Source of the DNA: Microbacterium lacticum
GTDB taxonomy: Bacteria > Actinomycetota > Actinomycetes > Actinomycetales > Microbacteriaceae
NCBI RefSeq assembly: GCF_006716815.1
Contig: NZ_VFPS01000003.1
Coordinates: 248,001 to 312,000 of the forward strand
Length of the DNA stretch: 64,000 nt
Reading direction: 5' to 3'
Under the pieces are notes generated by a model that searched no databases, was not told the origin of the DNA, and worked only from the letters and a program-made list of their open reading frames with translations. A program made the translations under genes and the position numbers. Positions 1 to 9,552 of this stretch are shown piece by piece. The stretch's first letter is position 1, and every line of letters begins with the position of its first letter.

Positions 1-63
1 CATGACCCCCGTCATTCGCACCTGGCGCGACCCGAGCGGCCGCGGATCGGAAGGAGACCGACC
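1..63 (+). other. Left-edge leader with ribosome binding site
   Basis: The 63 bases before the phosphoketolase start contain a purine-rich GGAAGGAGA at 49-57, well placed for the ATG at 64. A frame open from base 2 ends in a TGA that overlaps this ATG (65-67), so an upstream gene truncated by the window edge is possible. It is too short to identify. Confidence 0.5.
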
Positions 64-2517
64 ATGACCCCCACACCGGCACCCCCCGCGTGGGCGCACC
101 GCACCACTGATGCCACCGTCGAGCAGTTGGCGGCGGTGGATGCGTGGTGGCGGGCGGCGAACTATCTGAGCATCGGCCAGATCTACCTGCAGGGTAACCC
201 GCTGCTGCGCCACCGCCTCAGCCGGGACGATATCAAGCCGCGGCTGCTGGGCCATTGGGGCACCACCCCGGGCCTGAACTTCCTCTACGCCCACCTGAAC
301 CGTGCCATCCGCGACCGCGACCTGAACACCCTGTACGTGACCGGGCCCGGGCACGGCGGACCCGGCATGGTCGCCAACGCCTACCTGGACGGCACCTACA
401 CCGAACGCTACCCGGGCATCGACCGCACCGAAGAGGGGCTGCGGGCGTTGTTCCGGCAGTTCTCCTTCCCCGGCGGGATCCCCTCGCACGCGTCCCCGGA
501 GACGCCGGGGTCGATCAACGAGGGCGGCGAGCTCGGCTACTCCCTGGTGCACGCCTACGGGGCGGCGTTCGACAACCCGGATCTGCTGGTCGCCTGTGTG
601 ATCGGCGACGGGGAGGCGGAGACCGGGCCGTTGGCGACCGCGTGGCACGGCAACAAGTTCCTCAACCCCGCCGCGGACGGGGTGGTGCTGCCGATCCTGC
701 ACCTGAACGGGTACAAGATCGCCAACCCGACGGTGCTGTCCCGCATCCCCGAGGACGAGCTGGTCGCGCTGCTGCGCGGCTACGGCCACGAGCCGTTCGT
801 GGTCACCGTCGGCTTCGACGGCGAGGACCCGCGGGAGCCCCACGCCCGGTTCGCCGGCGTGCTGGACGAGGTGCTGGACCGGATCGCGGACATCAAGACC
901 GCCGCGGCGGCCGGCACCCTGGAGGGCCGGCCGGCGTGGCCGGCGATCGTGCTGCGCAGCCCGAAAGGCTGGACCTGCCCGCCGGTGATCGACGGGCTCC
1001 CCGTGGAGGGCACCTGGCGGTCCCACCAGGTGCCGCTCGCCGAGGTCCGCGACAATCCCGAGCACCTGCGGATCCTCGAGGACTGGCTGGCGTCCTACCG
1101 CCCGCACGAGCTGTTCGACGTGATCGGCGCCCCACGCCCGACCACGGTCGCGATCGCCCCGGACGGGGATCGGCGGATGAGCGCGAACCCGGCCGGCAAC
1201 GGCGGACAACTCACCGTCCCGCTGCGGCTCCCGGACTTCCGCGAGCACGCCCACCCCGTCGACCCCGCCGCGCGCGGGGCGTCGACCGGCGAAGCGACCC
1301 GGACATTGGGGGATTGGCTGGCGGGGGTGATCCGGGACAACCCGGACAACTTCCGCATCTTCGGCCCGGACGAGACCGCCTCCAACCGACTCGCCCCACC
1401 CGTCTACCAGGCCACCGGCAAGCAGTGGAACGCGGCCGTGGAGCCCGTCGACGAGCACCTGGCCCCGACCGGGCGGGTGATGGAGGTGCTCAGCGAGCAC
1501 CAGTGCCAGGGCTGGCTCGAGGGCTACGTCCTGACCGGCCGACACGGCCTGTTCAACTGCTACGAGGCATTCACCCACATCGTCGACTCGATGTTCAACC
1601 AGCACGCCAAATGGCTCGAAGCGGCCCGGGAGGTGTCGTGGCGGGACCCGATCCCGAGCTTCAACTACCTGCTCTCCAGCCACGTCTGGCGGCAGGACCA
1701 CAACGGGTTCTCCCACCAGGACCCCGGGTTCATCGACCTCGCCCTGAACAAGAGCCCCGACATCGTCCGCGTCTACCTCCCGTTCGACGCGAACACACTG
1801 CTGTCCACCTACGACCACTGCCTCCGCTCCACCGGGTACCTCAACGTCGTCGTCGCCGGGAAGCAGCCCGCCCCGCAGTGGCTCACGATGGACGAGGCGA
1901 TCGAGCACTGCACCCGCGGGCTGGGCATCCTGCCGTGGGCGGGCACCGAAACCGAAGGCACCGAGCCGGATGTGGTGCTCGCCGCCGCCGGCGACGTCCC
2001 CACCCTCGAGACCCTCGCGGCGGCGGCGCTGCTGCGCGAGCACGTCCCCGACCTGAGAGTGCGGGTGGTGAACGTAGTCGACCTGACCCGGCTGCAATCC
2101 GAGGACCAGCACCCGCACGGGCTGCCGGACCGGGAGTTCGATGCGATCTTCACCCCCGACAAGCCGGTGATCTTCGCCTACCACGGCTACCCGTGGCTGA
2201 TCCACCGACTCACCTACAACCGCGCCGGACACCAGAACCTGCACGTGCACGGCTTCCAGGAGCGCGGCACCACCACGACCCCGTTCGACATGGTCATGCT
2301 CAACGACCTCGACCGGTACCGGCTGGCGATCGACGTCCTCGACCACGTCCCGGGCCTCGCCGCCCGCCACGCGGAGCTGCGGCAGGAGCTGCAGGACGCC
2401 CGCCTGCATGCCCGCGCCCACACCCGTGAGCACGGCACCGACATCCCCGCCGTCGCCGACTGGCACTGGCCCCACCCCGACACCACCGACCCCGCCATCG
2501 GGAAGGAACCGAAATGA
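64..2517 (+). CDS. xfp: Phosphoketolase (xylulose-5-P/fructose-6-P type)
   Basis: This 817-residue protein is a thiamine-diphosphate enzyme that cleaves xylulose 5-phosphate (and in many members fructose 6-phosphate) to acetyl phosphate plus a triose or tetrose phosphate in the cytosol. The length matches the family (about 790-825). Hallmarks are the N-terminal phrase [15 protein letters not shown], the block [17 protein letters not shown] near residue 95, the ThDP-site motif [20 protein letters not shown] near 180, and the C-terminal [17 protein letters not shown]. The ATG at 64 follows a strong ribosome binding site. Its stop overlaps the next gene by 4 bases (ATGA), so it is translationally linked to a copper-type ATPase and a multicopper oxidase, an odd pairing for a carbon-metabolism enzyme. 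No acetate kinase is visible beside it; it could lie left of the window. Confidence 0.95.
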   Translation: MTPTPAPPAWAHRTTDATVEQLAAVDAWWRAANYLSIGQIYLQGNPLLRHRLSRDDIKPRLLGHWGTTPGLNFLYAHLNRAIRDRDLNTLYVTGPGHGGPGMVANAYLDGTYTERYPGIDRTEEGLRALFRQFSFPGGIPSHASPETPGSINEGGELGYSLVHAYGAAFDNPDLLVACVIGDGEAETGPLATAWHGNKFLNPAADGVVLPILHLNGYKIANPTVLSRIPEDELVALLRGYGHEPFVVTVGFDGEDPREPHARFAGVLDEVLDRIADIKTAAAAGTLEGRPAWPAIVLRSPKGWTCPPVIDGLPVEGTWRSHQVPLAEVRDNPEHLRILEDWLASYRPHELFDVIGAPRPTTVAIAPDGDRRMSANPAGNGGQLTVPLRLPDFREHAHPVDPAARGASTGEATRTLGDWLAGVIRDNPDNFRIFGPDETASNRLAPPVYQATGKQWNAAVEPVDEHLAPTGRVMEVLSEHQCQGWLEGYVLTGRHGLFNCYEAFTHIVDSMFNQHAKWLEAAREVSWRDPIPSFNYLLSSHVWRQDHNGFSHQDPGFIDLALNKSPDIVRVYLPFDANTLLSTYDHCLRSTGYLNVVVAGKQPAPQWLTMDEAIEHCTRGLGILPWAGTETEGTEPDVVLAAAGDVPTLETLAAAALLREHVPDLRVRVVNVVDLTRLQSEDQHPHGLPDREFDAIFTPDKPVIFAYHGYPWLIHRLTYNRAGHQNLHVHGFQERGTTTTPFDMVMLNDLDRYRLAIDVLDHVPGLAARHAELRQELQDARLHARAHTREHGTDIPAVADWHWPHPDTTDPAIGKEPK

Positions 2518-5135
2518 GTGACACCAGAACCGTGACCCTGCAGGTCAGCGGCATGATCCGCGCGACCTCCAAGAACGTCACCGAAGCCCACCTGGGCCGA
2601 CAACCCGGGGTGATCGCCGTGGACGCGAACCCGGTCTCGCAGACCGCGACCGTCACCTACGACCCCGAGACCACCTCGGTAGCGCACCTGCAGCAGTGGG
2701 TCATCGACTGCGGGTATCACTGCGCCGGCCAGTCCGTCCCCGACCATATCTGCGACCCCGCGCACGTCCCGCACGACGAGGGTGCGCACGACCACAGCGC
2801 CCACCACGGCCCCGCAGCTGAGGGCGCACAAGAACCGCACGCGAGTCACGACGCGCACGAGGGCCACACGGATGCCACGGGTCACGCCAGCCACGCGGGC
2901 CATGAGGGTCCTGCGGGCTATCACGACGACCCCGTCCACGATCACGCCGCTGGCCACGACCACACGCACGCCCCGTCGGCGACGGCGGATGACGGTGAGC
3001 AAGCCGGTCACCACGTCGAGCACGCCGGTCACACCGCGGCCGCGGGTGGGCACGATCATGGTGCAGCGTCGGGTCACAGTGCGCAGGAGATGATGGGCCA
3101 CGGTGGGCACCACGGCGGGATGTCGATGGACGCGATGATCCGCGACATGCGCAACCGGTTCCTGGTCACGCTGATCCTGTCGATCCCGATCACCCTATGG
3201 TCTCCGATCGGGCGGGAGGTGATCGGATTCGAGGTGCCGGCCCCGTTCGGGCTGCGCGATGACGTGTTCATGCTGATCCTGTCGCTGCCGGTGATCTTCT
3301 ACTCCGCGTGGATCTTCTTCGACGGCGCCTACCGGGCGCTGCGCGCGAAGACCCTCGACATGATGGTGCTCGTCGCGGTCGGAGTCGGCGCCGGCTGGCT
3401 GTACTCCCTCGCGGTCACCCTCACCGGCGGCGGTGAAGTGTTCTACGAAGCCGCCACGGTGCTTGCCACCTTCGTGCTGCTGGGGCATTGGGTGGAGATG
3501 CGCGCCCGCGGCGGCGCGAACGACGCCATCCGCACCCTGCTGGAGCTCGCGCCCTCGCAGGCGGTCGTGATCCGTGACGGGCAGGAGGTCGAGATCCCCA
3601 CCAGCGAGGTCGTCCCGGGGGATCTGATGCTGGTGCGGCCGGGGGCGAAGATCCCCACCGACGGTGTCGTGGAATCCGGAGAGTCCGAGGTGGACGAGTC
3701 GATGGTCACCGGCGAGTCCATGCCGGTGGACAAAGCGCCCGGGTCGGAGGTGATCGGAGCGACCGTGAACACCGTCGGCACCCTCCGCGTCACAGCCACC
3801 AAAGTCGGGTCGGACACGGCGTTGGCGCAGATCGTGAAGCTCGTGCAGGAGGCGCAGAACTCCAAAGCCCCCGGGCAGCGCCTCGCTGACCGGGCAGCGT
3901 TCTGGCTGGTCCTGGTCGCCCTGATCGGCGGCACCCTCACCTTCCTGGTGTGGCTGCTCGCCGGCGCTGCGGTGCCGATGGCGATCCTGTTCGCCATCAC
4001 CGTCGTCGTCATCACCTGCCCCGACGCCCTCGGATTGGCGACGCCGACCGCGATCATGGTCGGCACCGGGCTCGGTGCCAAGCGCGGTGTGTTGTTCAAG
4101 AACGCCGCCGGGATCGAAACCGCCGCCCGCATCGACACGGTCGTGTTCGACAAGACCGGCACCCTCACCAAGGGGGAGCCGGAGGTCACCGACTACATCC
4201 CCGTCGGCGGCGACGACCTCGAGACCCTCTCCCTCGCGGTCGCGTTGGAGCGGGAATCCGAGCATCCTCTGGCGAAAGCGATCGTGAATTACGCCGACGC
4301 CCGCGGCATCCCCCGTCGCACCGCGACCGCGTTCCGAAACGTCACCGGGCAGGGCGCGATCGCCACCGTCGACGGTCGACAGGTCGTCCTCGGCAACCCG
4401 CGCCTTCTCACCGGGGAGGGGATCGACATCAGCGGGGTGCAGGCCGCTCAGCAGGACCTGGCTGGGTCCGGCCGCACCGCGATCCTGTTCGCCGTGGACG
4501 GGCAAGTCGCCGGGATCATCGGTCTCGCCGACGCGCCCCGGGACACCGCAAAGACCGCGATCGACGCTCTCCACGAGCAGGGCGTCGAGGTCGCGATGCT
4601 CACCGGGGACAACAAGCCCACCGCCGACCGGATCGCCGCTCTCCTCGGCATCGACACCGTGATCGCGGATGTGCTCCCCGAGGACAAGTCCGCGAAGGTC
4701 GCCGAGCTGCAGAAGACGGGCAAGAAGGTCGCGATGGTCGGCGACGGCGTCAACGACGCCCCCGCCCTCGCCCAGGCCGACCTCGGCATCGCGATCGGCG
4801 CCGGCACCGACGTCGCCATCGAGACCGCCGACGTGGTCCTGATGCGCTCGGACCCGCTCGATGTTGCGATCGCACTCAAGATCGGCAAGGGCACACTGCG
4901 AAAGATGCGGCAGAACCTGGGCTGGGCCATCGGATACAACGCCGCCGCCCTCCCCATCGCCGCCGGCGTGTTCTACCCGGCGTTCGGGATCATGCTGTCC
5001 CCGGAGATCGCCGCCCTGTCGATGTCCGGTTCCTCCGTGATCGTCGCCGTCAACGCCCTCCTCCTCAAGCGGCTCCGCCTGCCCGCCCAGGCGCCCGCTG
5101 CGACGACCATGCAGGAGGAGCCCGAACATGCCTGA
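2514..5135 (+). CDS. Copper-type P1B ATPase with His-rich N-terminus and CPD motif
   Basis: This 873-residue heavy-metal ATPase probably exports copper from the cytosol. Residues 1-75 look like a heavy-metal-associated fold, but the usual GMTCxxC loop reads GMIRATS, so the canonical ligands are missing (a CGYHC lies later). Residues about 80-205 form a linker with roughly 30 histidines, as in CopB-like pumps. Core motifs are present: TGES in the actuator domain, DKTGTLT (phosphorylated Asp), the HP dipeptide in SEHPLA, and [10 protein letters not shown]. The transmembrane metal motif reads CPD instead of CPC or CPH. Late membrane motifs are GYNAAALP and MSGSS. The gene overlaps its neighbours by 4 and 8 bases, so all three form one operon with the multicopper oxidase. 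Copper as substrate is inferred from this context; the CPD variant leaves Cu(I) versus Cu(II) open. Confidence 0.88.
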   Translation: MSDTRTVTLQVSGMIRATSKNVTEAHLGRQPGVIAVDANPVSQTATVTYDPETTSVAHLQQWVIDCGYHCAGQSVPDHICDPAHVPHDEGAHDHSAHHGPAAEGAQEPHASHDAHEGHTDATGHASHAGHEGPAGYHDDPVHDHAAGHDHTHAPSATADDGEQAGHHVEHAGHTAAAGGHDHGAASGHSAQEMMGHGGHHGGMSMDAMIRDMRNRFLVTLILSIPITLWSPIGREVIGFEVPAPFGLRDDVFMLILSLPVIFYSAWIFFDGAYRALRAKTLDMMVLVAVGVGAGWLYSLAVTLTGGGEVFYEAATVLATFVLLGHWVEMRARGGANDAIRTLLELAPSQAVVIRDGQEVEIPTSEVVPGDLMLVRPGAKIPTDGVVESGESEVDESMVTGESMPVDKAPGSEVIGATVNTVGTLRVTATKVGSDTALAQIVKLVQEAQNSKAPGQRLADRAAFWLVLVALIGGTLTFLVWLLAGAAVPMAILFAITVVVITCPDALGLATPTAIMVGTGLGAKRGVLFKNAAGIETAARIDTVVFDKTGTLTKGEPEVTDYIPVGGDDLETLSLAVALERESEHPLAKAIVNYADARGIPRRTATAFRNVTGQGAIATVDGRQVVLGNPRLLTGEGIDISGVQAAQQDLAGSGRTAILFAVDGQVAGIIGLADAPRDTAKTAIDALHEQGVEVAMLTGDNKPTADRIAALLGIDTVIADVLPEDKSAKVAELQKTGKKVAMVGDGVNDAPALAQADLGIAIGAGTDVAIETADVVLMRSDPLDVAIALKIGKGTLRKMRQNLGWAIGYNAAALPIAAGVFYPAFGIMLSPEIAALSMSGSSVIVAVNALLLKRLRLPAQAPAATTMQEEPEHA

Positions 5136-6657
5136 CCGTCCGCTCTCTCCCACACCGTCCTCCCCGATGCTGCTGACCCGACGAGGTGTGCTCGGACTCG
5201 GACTGGGCGCCGTCGCGGCAGCCGTGCTCGCCTCCTGCACCCCTGCGCCGCAATGGGTGACACCCACCGGCGCAGCGGTGTCCGGCACGGAGAAGAACCG
5301 CGGCGGCACCGGCCGAGTCACCACCGTCGACCTCACCGCCGCCCCCACCACGCTCGACCTGGCCGGTACCGCCGCCGCCACCTGGGCGTTCGGAGGTATC
5401 CCGGCCCCGGTAATCCGGCTCACCGCAGGCGACACGCTGAAAGCGACCGTCCGCAACCAGCTCGACGCGGACACCTCCGTGCACTGGCACGGACTCGCCC
5501 TCCGCAACGACATGGATGGGGTCCCTCCGGTCACCCAAGCCCCCATCGCCCCGGGCGGACAGTTCGCATACGAGTTCGTCACCCCGCATCCGGGCACCTA
5601 CTGGTTCCACCCCCACGTCGGCCCGCAACTGGACCACGGCCTCTACGGTGCGCTCATCATCGACGACCCGGACGAGAAGGTGACGTGGGACGACGAATGG
5701 GTGCTGATCCTCGACGACTGGCTCGACGGCGTCACCGCCACCCCGGACCAGGTCCTCACCGACCTCTCGAAGGGCATGGGAGACATGGGCGGGATGGGCG
5801 ACATGTTCATGCGGATGGGGAACCTGCTGATGGGTGCCACCTCCGACCTGCTCGGCGGCGACGCCGGCGACGTCTACTACCCGCACTACCTCATCAACGG
5901 CAAATCCAAAGCCGACCCCGCCCAATTCACCGGCACTCCTGGTGCCCGGGTGCGGATCCGTGTCATCAACGCCGGTAGCGACACCGCGTTCCGGTTCGCG
6001 ATCGGCGGCCACACCCTGACGATCACCCACACCGACGGGTTCCCGGTGGATCCTGTCGAGGTCGACAGTGTCCTGATCGGGATGGGCGAACGCTACGACC
6101 TGCAGGTCACCCTGGACGATGGGGTGTTCCCTGTCGTCGCCGACGCGGAAGGCAAGCAGGATCGCGCGTTCGCGCTCGTTCGCACCGCCGCTGGCACGGC
6201 TCCGGCCAGCGACGTCCCCGTCGCCGAGCTCGGCACCGGCAGGGTTGGCACCGCTGCCGGGCTGAGCGCGACCGCCTCCGTCACCCTGCACCAGGCATCC
6301 CCCGACCGGGTCGTGCACCTCGCGCTGACCGGGGGGATGGAGGCGTACGACTGGGGGATCAATGGGCGCCGGTTCGACATGAACGACCCGTTGCGGGACG
6401 CGCACGCGATCAGTAGTGGGGAGCGGGTGCAGTTGCGGATCCGCAATGACACCGAGATGTGGCATCCGTTCCACCTGCACGGCCACACCTACCAGCACGC
6501 GAACGGCGGCCCCCGGAAGGACACCTCCATCATCCTCCCGGGCCAGACCCTGACAGTCGACTTCGACGCCGACAACCCCGGCCAGTGGGTCGCGCACTGC
6601 CACAACATCTACCACGCCGAGACCGGCATGACCACGGTGCTCGGATACCAGTCATGA
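5128..6657 (+). CDS. Multicopper oxidase, Tat-exported probable lipoprotein
   Basis: This 509-residue multicopper oxidase probably oxidises Cu(I) to Cu(II) outside the membrane. The N-terminus has a twin-arginine signal ([12 protein letters not shown]) followed by a lipobox-like LASC, so it is likely exported folded and lipid-anchored. All four copper-binding clusters are visible: HWHGLAL near 114, YWFHPHVG near 155, [12 protein letters not shown] near 450 and [12 protein letters not shown] near 491, the last with a type-1 Met ligand. A Met-rich stretch near residues 212-240 ([16 protein letters not shown]) resembles Cu(I)-binding inserts in CueO-like enzymes. The ATG lies 8 bases inside the ATPase gene, supporting a joint copper-detoxification operon. 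No terminator is obvious between its stop and the IS3 debris that follows. Confidence 0.92.
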   Translation: MPDRPLSPTPSSPMLLTRRGVLGLGLGAVAAAVLASCTPAPQWVTPTGAAVSGTEKNRGGTGRVTTVDLTAAPTTLDLAGTAAATWAFGGIPAPVIRLTAGDTLKATVRNQLDADTSVHWHGLALRNDMDGVPPVTQAPIAPGGQFAYEFVTPHPGTYWFHPHVGPQLDHGLYGALIIDDPDEKVTWDDEWVLILDDWLDGVTATPDQVLTDLSKGMGDMGGMGDMFMRMGNLLMGATSDLLGGDAGDVYYPHYLINGKSKADPAQFTGTPGARVRIRVINAGSDTAFRFAIGGHTLTITHTDGFPVDPVEVDSVLIGMGERYDLQVTLDDGVFPVVADAEGKQDRAFALVRTAAGTAPASDVPVAELGTGRVGTAAGLSATASVTLHQASPDRVVHLALTGGMEAYDWGINGRRFDMNDPLRDAHAISSGERVQLRIRNDTEMWHPFHLHGHTYQHANGGPRKDTSIILPGQTLTVDFDADNPGQWVAHCHNIYHAETGMTTVLGYQS

Positions 6658-6786
6658 ACCGCGCGTTCACCCCCAGCACGGGAGGATGATCGCGCGGGCG
6701 ATCGGACGGCGGCGGCGGACGTCAAGTCTAAGTGGACTTCCTACTCTTATGTAGGGATCTGCCATTTCGCGCGGAATCCTGCTGTG

Positions 6787-7491
6787 TCAAGCTGCGTGGA
6801 GTCGCTCGGGCTCGGCTTTGGCATCGTCGGTCGGCTTGGGGAGGTTGATGCCGACGATGTCGGCGGGTGCGGGCGTGTGGGGCGGTCGACGGAATCGCTC
6901 GGGATGCTTGTCGTAGTACGCCTGCTGGGTCGCGTCGCGTCGGTTCCAGGCGTGGTGCCAGGTGCCGTCGTGGACCTCGTTCGGGCTGAACAGGGCGATG
7001 CCGGAGTGCTTGTGGTTCTGGTTGTACCAGGGGACGTACCACTCGACGTAGGCGCGCGCCTGTTCGATGGTCGCGAAGGTGCCGGGATAGTTCGGCCGGT
7101 ACTTCATTGTCCGGAACTCCGATTCGGAGAACGGGTTGTCGTTGCTCACCCGGGGCCGGTTGTGTGTCTGCGTGACGCCGAGCTCACTGAGGAAGTCCTT
7201 GAGCGCTCCGGAGCGCATCGCAGGGCCGGAGTCAGCGTGGACGGCGTCGGGTATCCCATGCCGACCGAACGCGTCCTCGAACATCTCGACGGCGAGGTCG
7301 TCGACTTCGCGTTCCTCGACGCGGCAGCCGACGAGCTTGCGGGAGAAGATATCGATGATCGAGTACGCCTTGAACGCGACGCCGCGCCACGGGGTGCGCA
7401 GGTCGGTGATGTCCCAGCTCCAGACCTGTCCCGGACGGACTGCAGGACCTGCCGGGTCAGTCCCGTCAGCAGCCCGTTCGTTGCCTACCAT
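6787..7491 (-). pseudogene. IS3-family transposase OrfB fragment (integrase core), 5'-truncated
   Basis: The 234 residues encoded here match the catalytic C-terminal two thirds of an IS3-family OrfB. The rve core starts at VWSWDITDLRTPWRG, with catalytic acidic residues at WDITDL, HADSGPAMRSG and the FSESEFRTMKYRP region, and the C-terminal YNQNHKHSGIALFSPNEVH is typical. The N-terminal helix-turn-helix part and the whole of OrfA are missing upstream of 7491, where sequence of the next (plus-strand) gene begins. The element is therefore truncated and presumably inactive. The 6660-6786 stretch beyond its stop probably holds the remaining IS end, but with the partner end gone I cannot define the inverted repeat. 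Confidence 0.85.
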
Positions 7492-7497
7492 GGAGCG

Positions 7498-8589
7498 GTG
7501 ACTGCTGAGCGTTGCCGATCCACCGACGATCCTGCCGAACCCCTTTCCGATGCCGAGCTGCTCATCGGCCTGGTGGTCTCACCATCCCTGAGTGCGGTGC
7601 TCGGCCCCGAGGTCACCACCTCGGTGCGCAAGATTTTGGTGCAGCGGTATCCGGGAGTGCGCTGGCAACTGAAGATGGCCGAAGACCGGCTGGTCGGTCC
7701 ACCCGCCGAGACCTTGGACCTGCTGGAGGCGGCCCGAAACCGCGTGCTGGAGGAGAACTGGGATTTGGCCGTGGTGCTCACCGAGATCCCCCTGAAGACC
7801 GGCCGACGTCCGGTGCTCACCCAGCTCAGCCCCGTGCACGGGGTGGGACTGGTCTCCGTCCCAGCCCTGGGAGCCGTGCACGTGCGGCAGAAGGTGCAAG
7901 AGACCACCGTGCACGTGGTCGGGCAACTCCTGGGCTACGACGCCGAAGACCTCAACGCCCAGCGGGATCTTGCTCGAAGAGCCCACCAGCTGTCCACCGA
8001 TCTCGACGAACGCCTGGACGACAACGTCGTGCAGTTCACGGCCCGAGTGCTGAGCGGCAACGTGCGGTTGCTGCTGGGCATGATCCGCGCCAACCAGCCT
8101 TGGGCCTTCGTGGCCCGGCTCTCCCGGGCGATGGTCGTGGCAGCGGCCACCGGCATGGTGACATTGGTGGCCTCGGACCTATGGGTACTGGCCATGACCT
8201 ACGGGCCGGTGCGCCTGGTCCTGCTGGCGGTGATGGCGATCGGGGCGGTGAGTGCCACCCTGATCCTGGGAGCCGACTTGTGGGAGCGCCCACGGCGGCG
8301 AGCCCAACGTGAGCAGGTGATCCTGTTCAATTTGGCCACCACCGCGACCGTGGCCATCGGGGTTGTGGTGTTCTACCTCGTCTTATTCATCCTGTCCTGG
8401 GTCGGCGCGCTGCTGCTCATCGACGAGCAGGCACTGGCCGGTATCGCCGGTCACCCAGTGAACGCTTTGGACTACGCGAAGATCAGCTGGCTCACCGCCA
8501 GCCTGGCCACCGTGGGCGGAGCAATAGGAGCTGGACTGGAGGACGAAGATGTGGTGCGCGCCGCTGCCTACACCCGGTCCAGCACCTGA
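7498..8589 (+). CDS. Integral membrane protein of unknown function
   Basis: I do not recognise this 363-residue protein. The open frame runs back through the IS fragment, but coding character begins near 7498, where a GTG follows a weak GGAG; I chose that start. Residues 1-200 are soluble and mixed in charge. The C-terminal half carries about four to five hydrophobic segments (about residues 205-225, 230-260, 280-310 and 335-355), separated by a basic loop ERPRRRAQRE. It ends in an acidic/polar tail. The gene sits alone between an IS3 OrfB fragment on the minus strand and an IS3 OrfA fragment on the plus strand, so it looks like cargo left between insertion sequences. No catalytic motif is visible. 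Confidence 0.6.
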   Translation: MTAERCRSTDDPAEPLSDAELLIGLVVSPSLSAVLGPEVTTSVRKILVQRYPGVRWQLKMAEDRLVGPPAETLDLLEAARNRVLEENWDLAVVLTEIPLKTGRRPVLTQLSPVHGVGLVSVPALGAVHVRQKVQETTVHVVGQLLGYDAEDLNAQRDLARRAHQLSTDLDERLDDNVVQFTARVLSGNVRLLLGMIRANQPWAFVARLSRAMVVAAATGMVTLVASDLWVLAMTYGPVRLVLLAVMAIGAVSATLILGADLWERPRRRAQREQVILFNLATTATVAIGVVVFYLVLFILSWVGALLLIDEQALAGIAGHPVNALDYAKISWLTASLATVGGAIGAGLEDEDVVRAAAYTRSST

Positions 8590-8687
8590 CACAGCCCCAG
8601 CACAGAAGAAACTGAAACATCTACGCGTTGATGCCACGTTGAATCGCCCTGGGTTTCGTTCCGTTCCTTTATCGAGAGGATGGGAAC

Positions 8688-8771
8688 ATGCCCGCGAAGT
8701 ATCCGCAATCGTTCAAGGACCGTGCGGTCCGGATGGTGCTGGACAGGCTCGAGGCCGATGAGGGGCCTTGA
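8688..8771 (+). pseudogene. IS3-family OrfA fragment (N-terminal 27 codons)
   Basis: A 27-codon frame beginning MPAKYPQSFKDRAVRMVLDR is the start of an IS3-family OrfA, just where the helix-turn-helix begins. It is cut after EADEG and closed by a TGA at a junction followed by unrelated DNA. The upstream GAGAGGATGGGAAC gives a reasonable ribosome binding site, and the TGAATCGCCCTGGG near 8639 may belong to the lost IS end. It points the opposite way from the OrfB fragment at 6787-7491, so the two need not come from one element. Confidence 0.6.
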
Positions 8772-8807
8772 CCCCGGATCGTGGACACGGTGTCCTTGAT
8801 TTCGCCA

Positions 8808-9116
8808 TCAGTCATGGGCTTCTCCGTTTTCGGCCTCGTCGTTCCTCACCCTGCGGCGAGCAGCTCTGTTGGCGTCGAGTTGTCGCTCTATGTCGTCTCG
8901 GATCGCGCGCGCGCGCTCAGCCTCGGCGCGAAGCCGCGGCGCATCGCTGTCACTATCTGGGAGCTGGTTGTAGCTAATCCGGTCATCTTCCTCCTCGGCC
9001 GCGTGCTCCATGCGCCCGGCCCATTCGTCGCGAGCGTTGACGACGATCGCGTAGTCCTCAGCGTCGGCCAGGTCGAGTAACACGGGGTCGAACGACTGCG
9101 CAGGCTTCTTGTTCAC
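8808..9116 (-). CDS. Small charged protein of unknown function
   Basis: This 102-residue, highly charged protein is not one I recognise. It has no membrane segment; the C-terminal half is rich in Arg, Glu and Ala and probably helical (residues about 60-95). Its ATG at 9116 starts one base after the stop of the broken ParB-like gene upstream, so the two were probably cotranscribed. Small genes directly downstream of parB-like genes are common on actinobacterial plasmids, which is the only functional hint. Beyond its stop comes the IS3 OrfA junction at about 8771. Confidence 0.45.
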   Translation of the reverse strand: MNKKPAQSFDPVLLDLADAEDYAIVVNARDEWAGRMEHAAEEEDDRISYNQLPDSDSDAPRLRAEAERARAIRDDIERQLDANRAARRRVRNDEAENGEAHD

Positions 9117-9117
9117 A

Positions 9118-9528
9118 TCACTCCCCCATCGGTCGACCCTGGGGCAGTTCTCGAGCCCGGACGGGTGGGAACGGCTTGCCGTTGTCGTACTTCGCTTCCA
9201 GCCGCTCGACTTCCTTCATCGCGGCTCCACTGAGGAACTGCGACAGGCTGCGCACGCCCTCGTAGGGGATCGTGTGCATGATCGCGCCGCGGATGCGGTC
9301 GGTGTCCTCCTGCTCCTGGTAGAACGACACCTTTGGCGGGTACTTGGTGCGCTTCTTCGGCGCAGCCGCCTGCGCCTATGTGACGCTTTCTGCGGGCCTG
9401 GCTTGTGCGGCGGGCGCGGGTGCGGCGGTTCGAGCCTCCTGGGCCGGCTCAGGCGCCGGAGGCGCGGCCACGCCGATGATGGCGAGGATGGTGACGATGT
9501 CGAACAGGGCGGTGGCGAGGGTATCCAT
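9118..9528 (-). pseudogene. ParB-like plasmid partition protein, interrupted by an in-frame stop
   Basis: One continuous frame runs from an ATG at 9528 to the stop at 9118-9120 and is interrupted only by a TAG at 9376-9378. The first 50 codons give a hydrophobic then Ala/Pro-rich segment; the 85 codons after the TAG begin AQAAAPKKRTKYPPKVSFYQ and continue to RPMGE. The KVSFYQ...D..R.RGAI...HRSLSxF-type pattern and the ending KPFPPVRARELPQGRP resemble, from memory, the C-terminal DNA-binding region of small actinobacterial plasmid ParB-like proteins. A GTG at 9330 could restart translation of the C-terminal 70 residues. I infer a decayed plasmid segregation gene; the family call is tentative. 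Confidence 0.5.
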
Positions 9529-9552
9529 GGGTGATCCTTTCCGTGCGAGGGG

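Noticed and set aside
3195-5597. An 800-residue minus-strand open frame opposite the copper ATPase
   Set aside because: Composition is Gly/Asp/Arg-rich with no family motifs, as expected for the antisense of a high-GC gene.
6784-7497. N-terminal 238 codons of the plus-strand frame ending at 8589
   Set aside because: This part is antisense to the IS3 transposase fragment, so it cannot be native coding sequence of the membrane protein.
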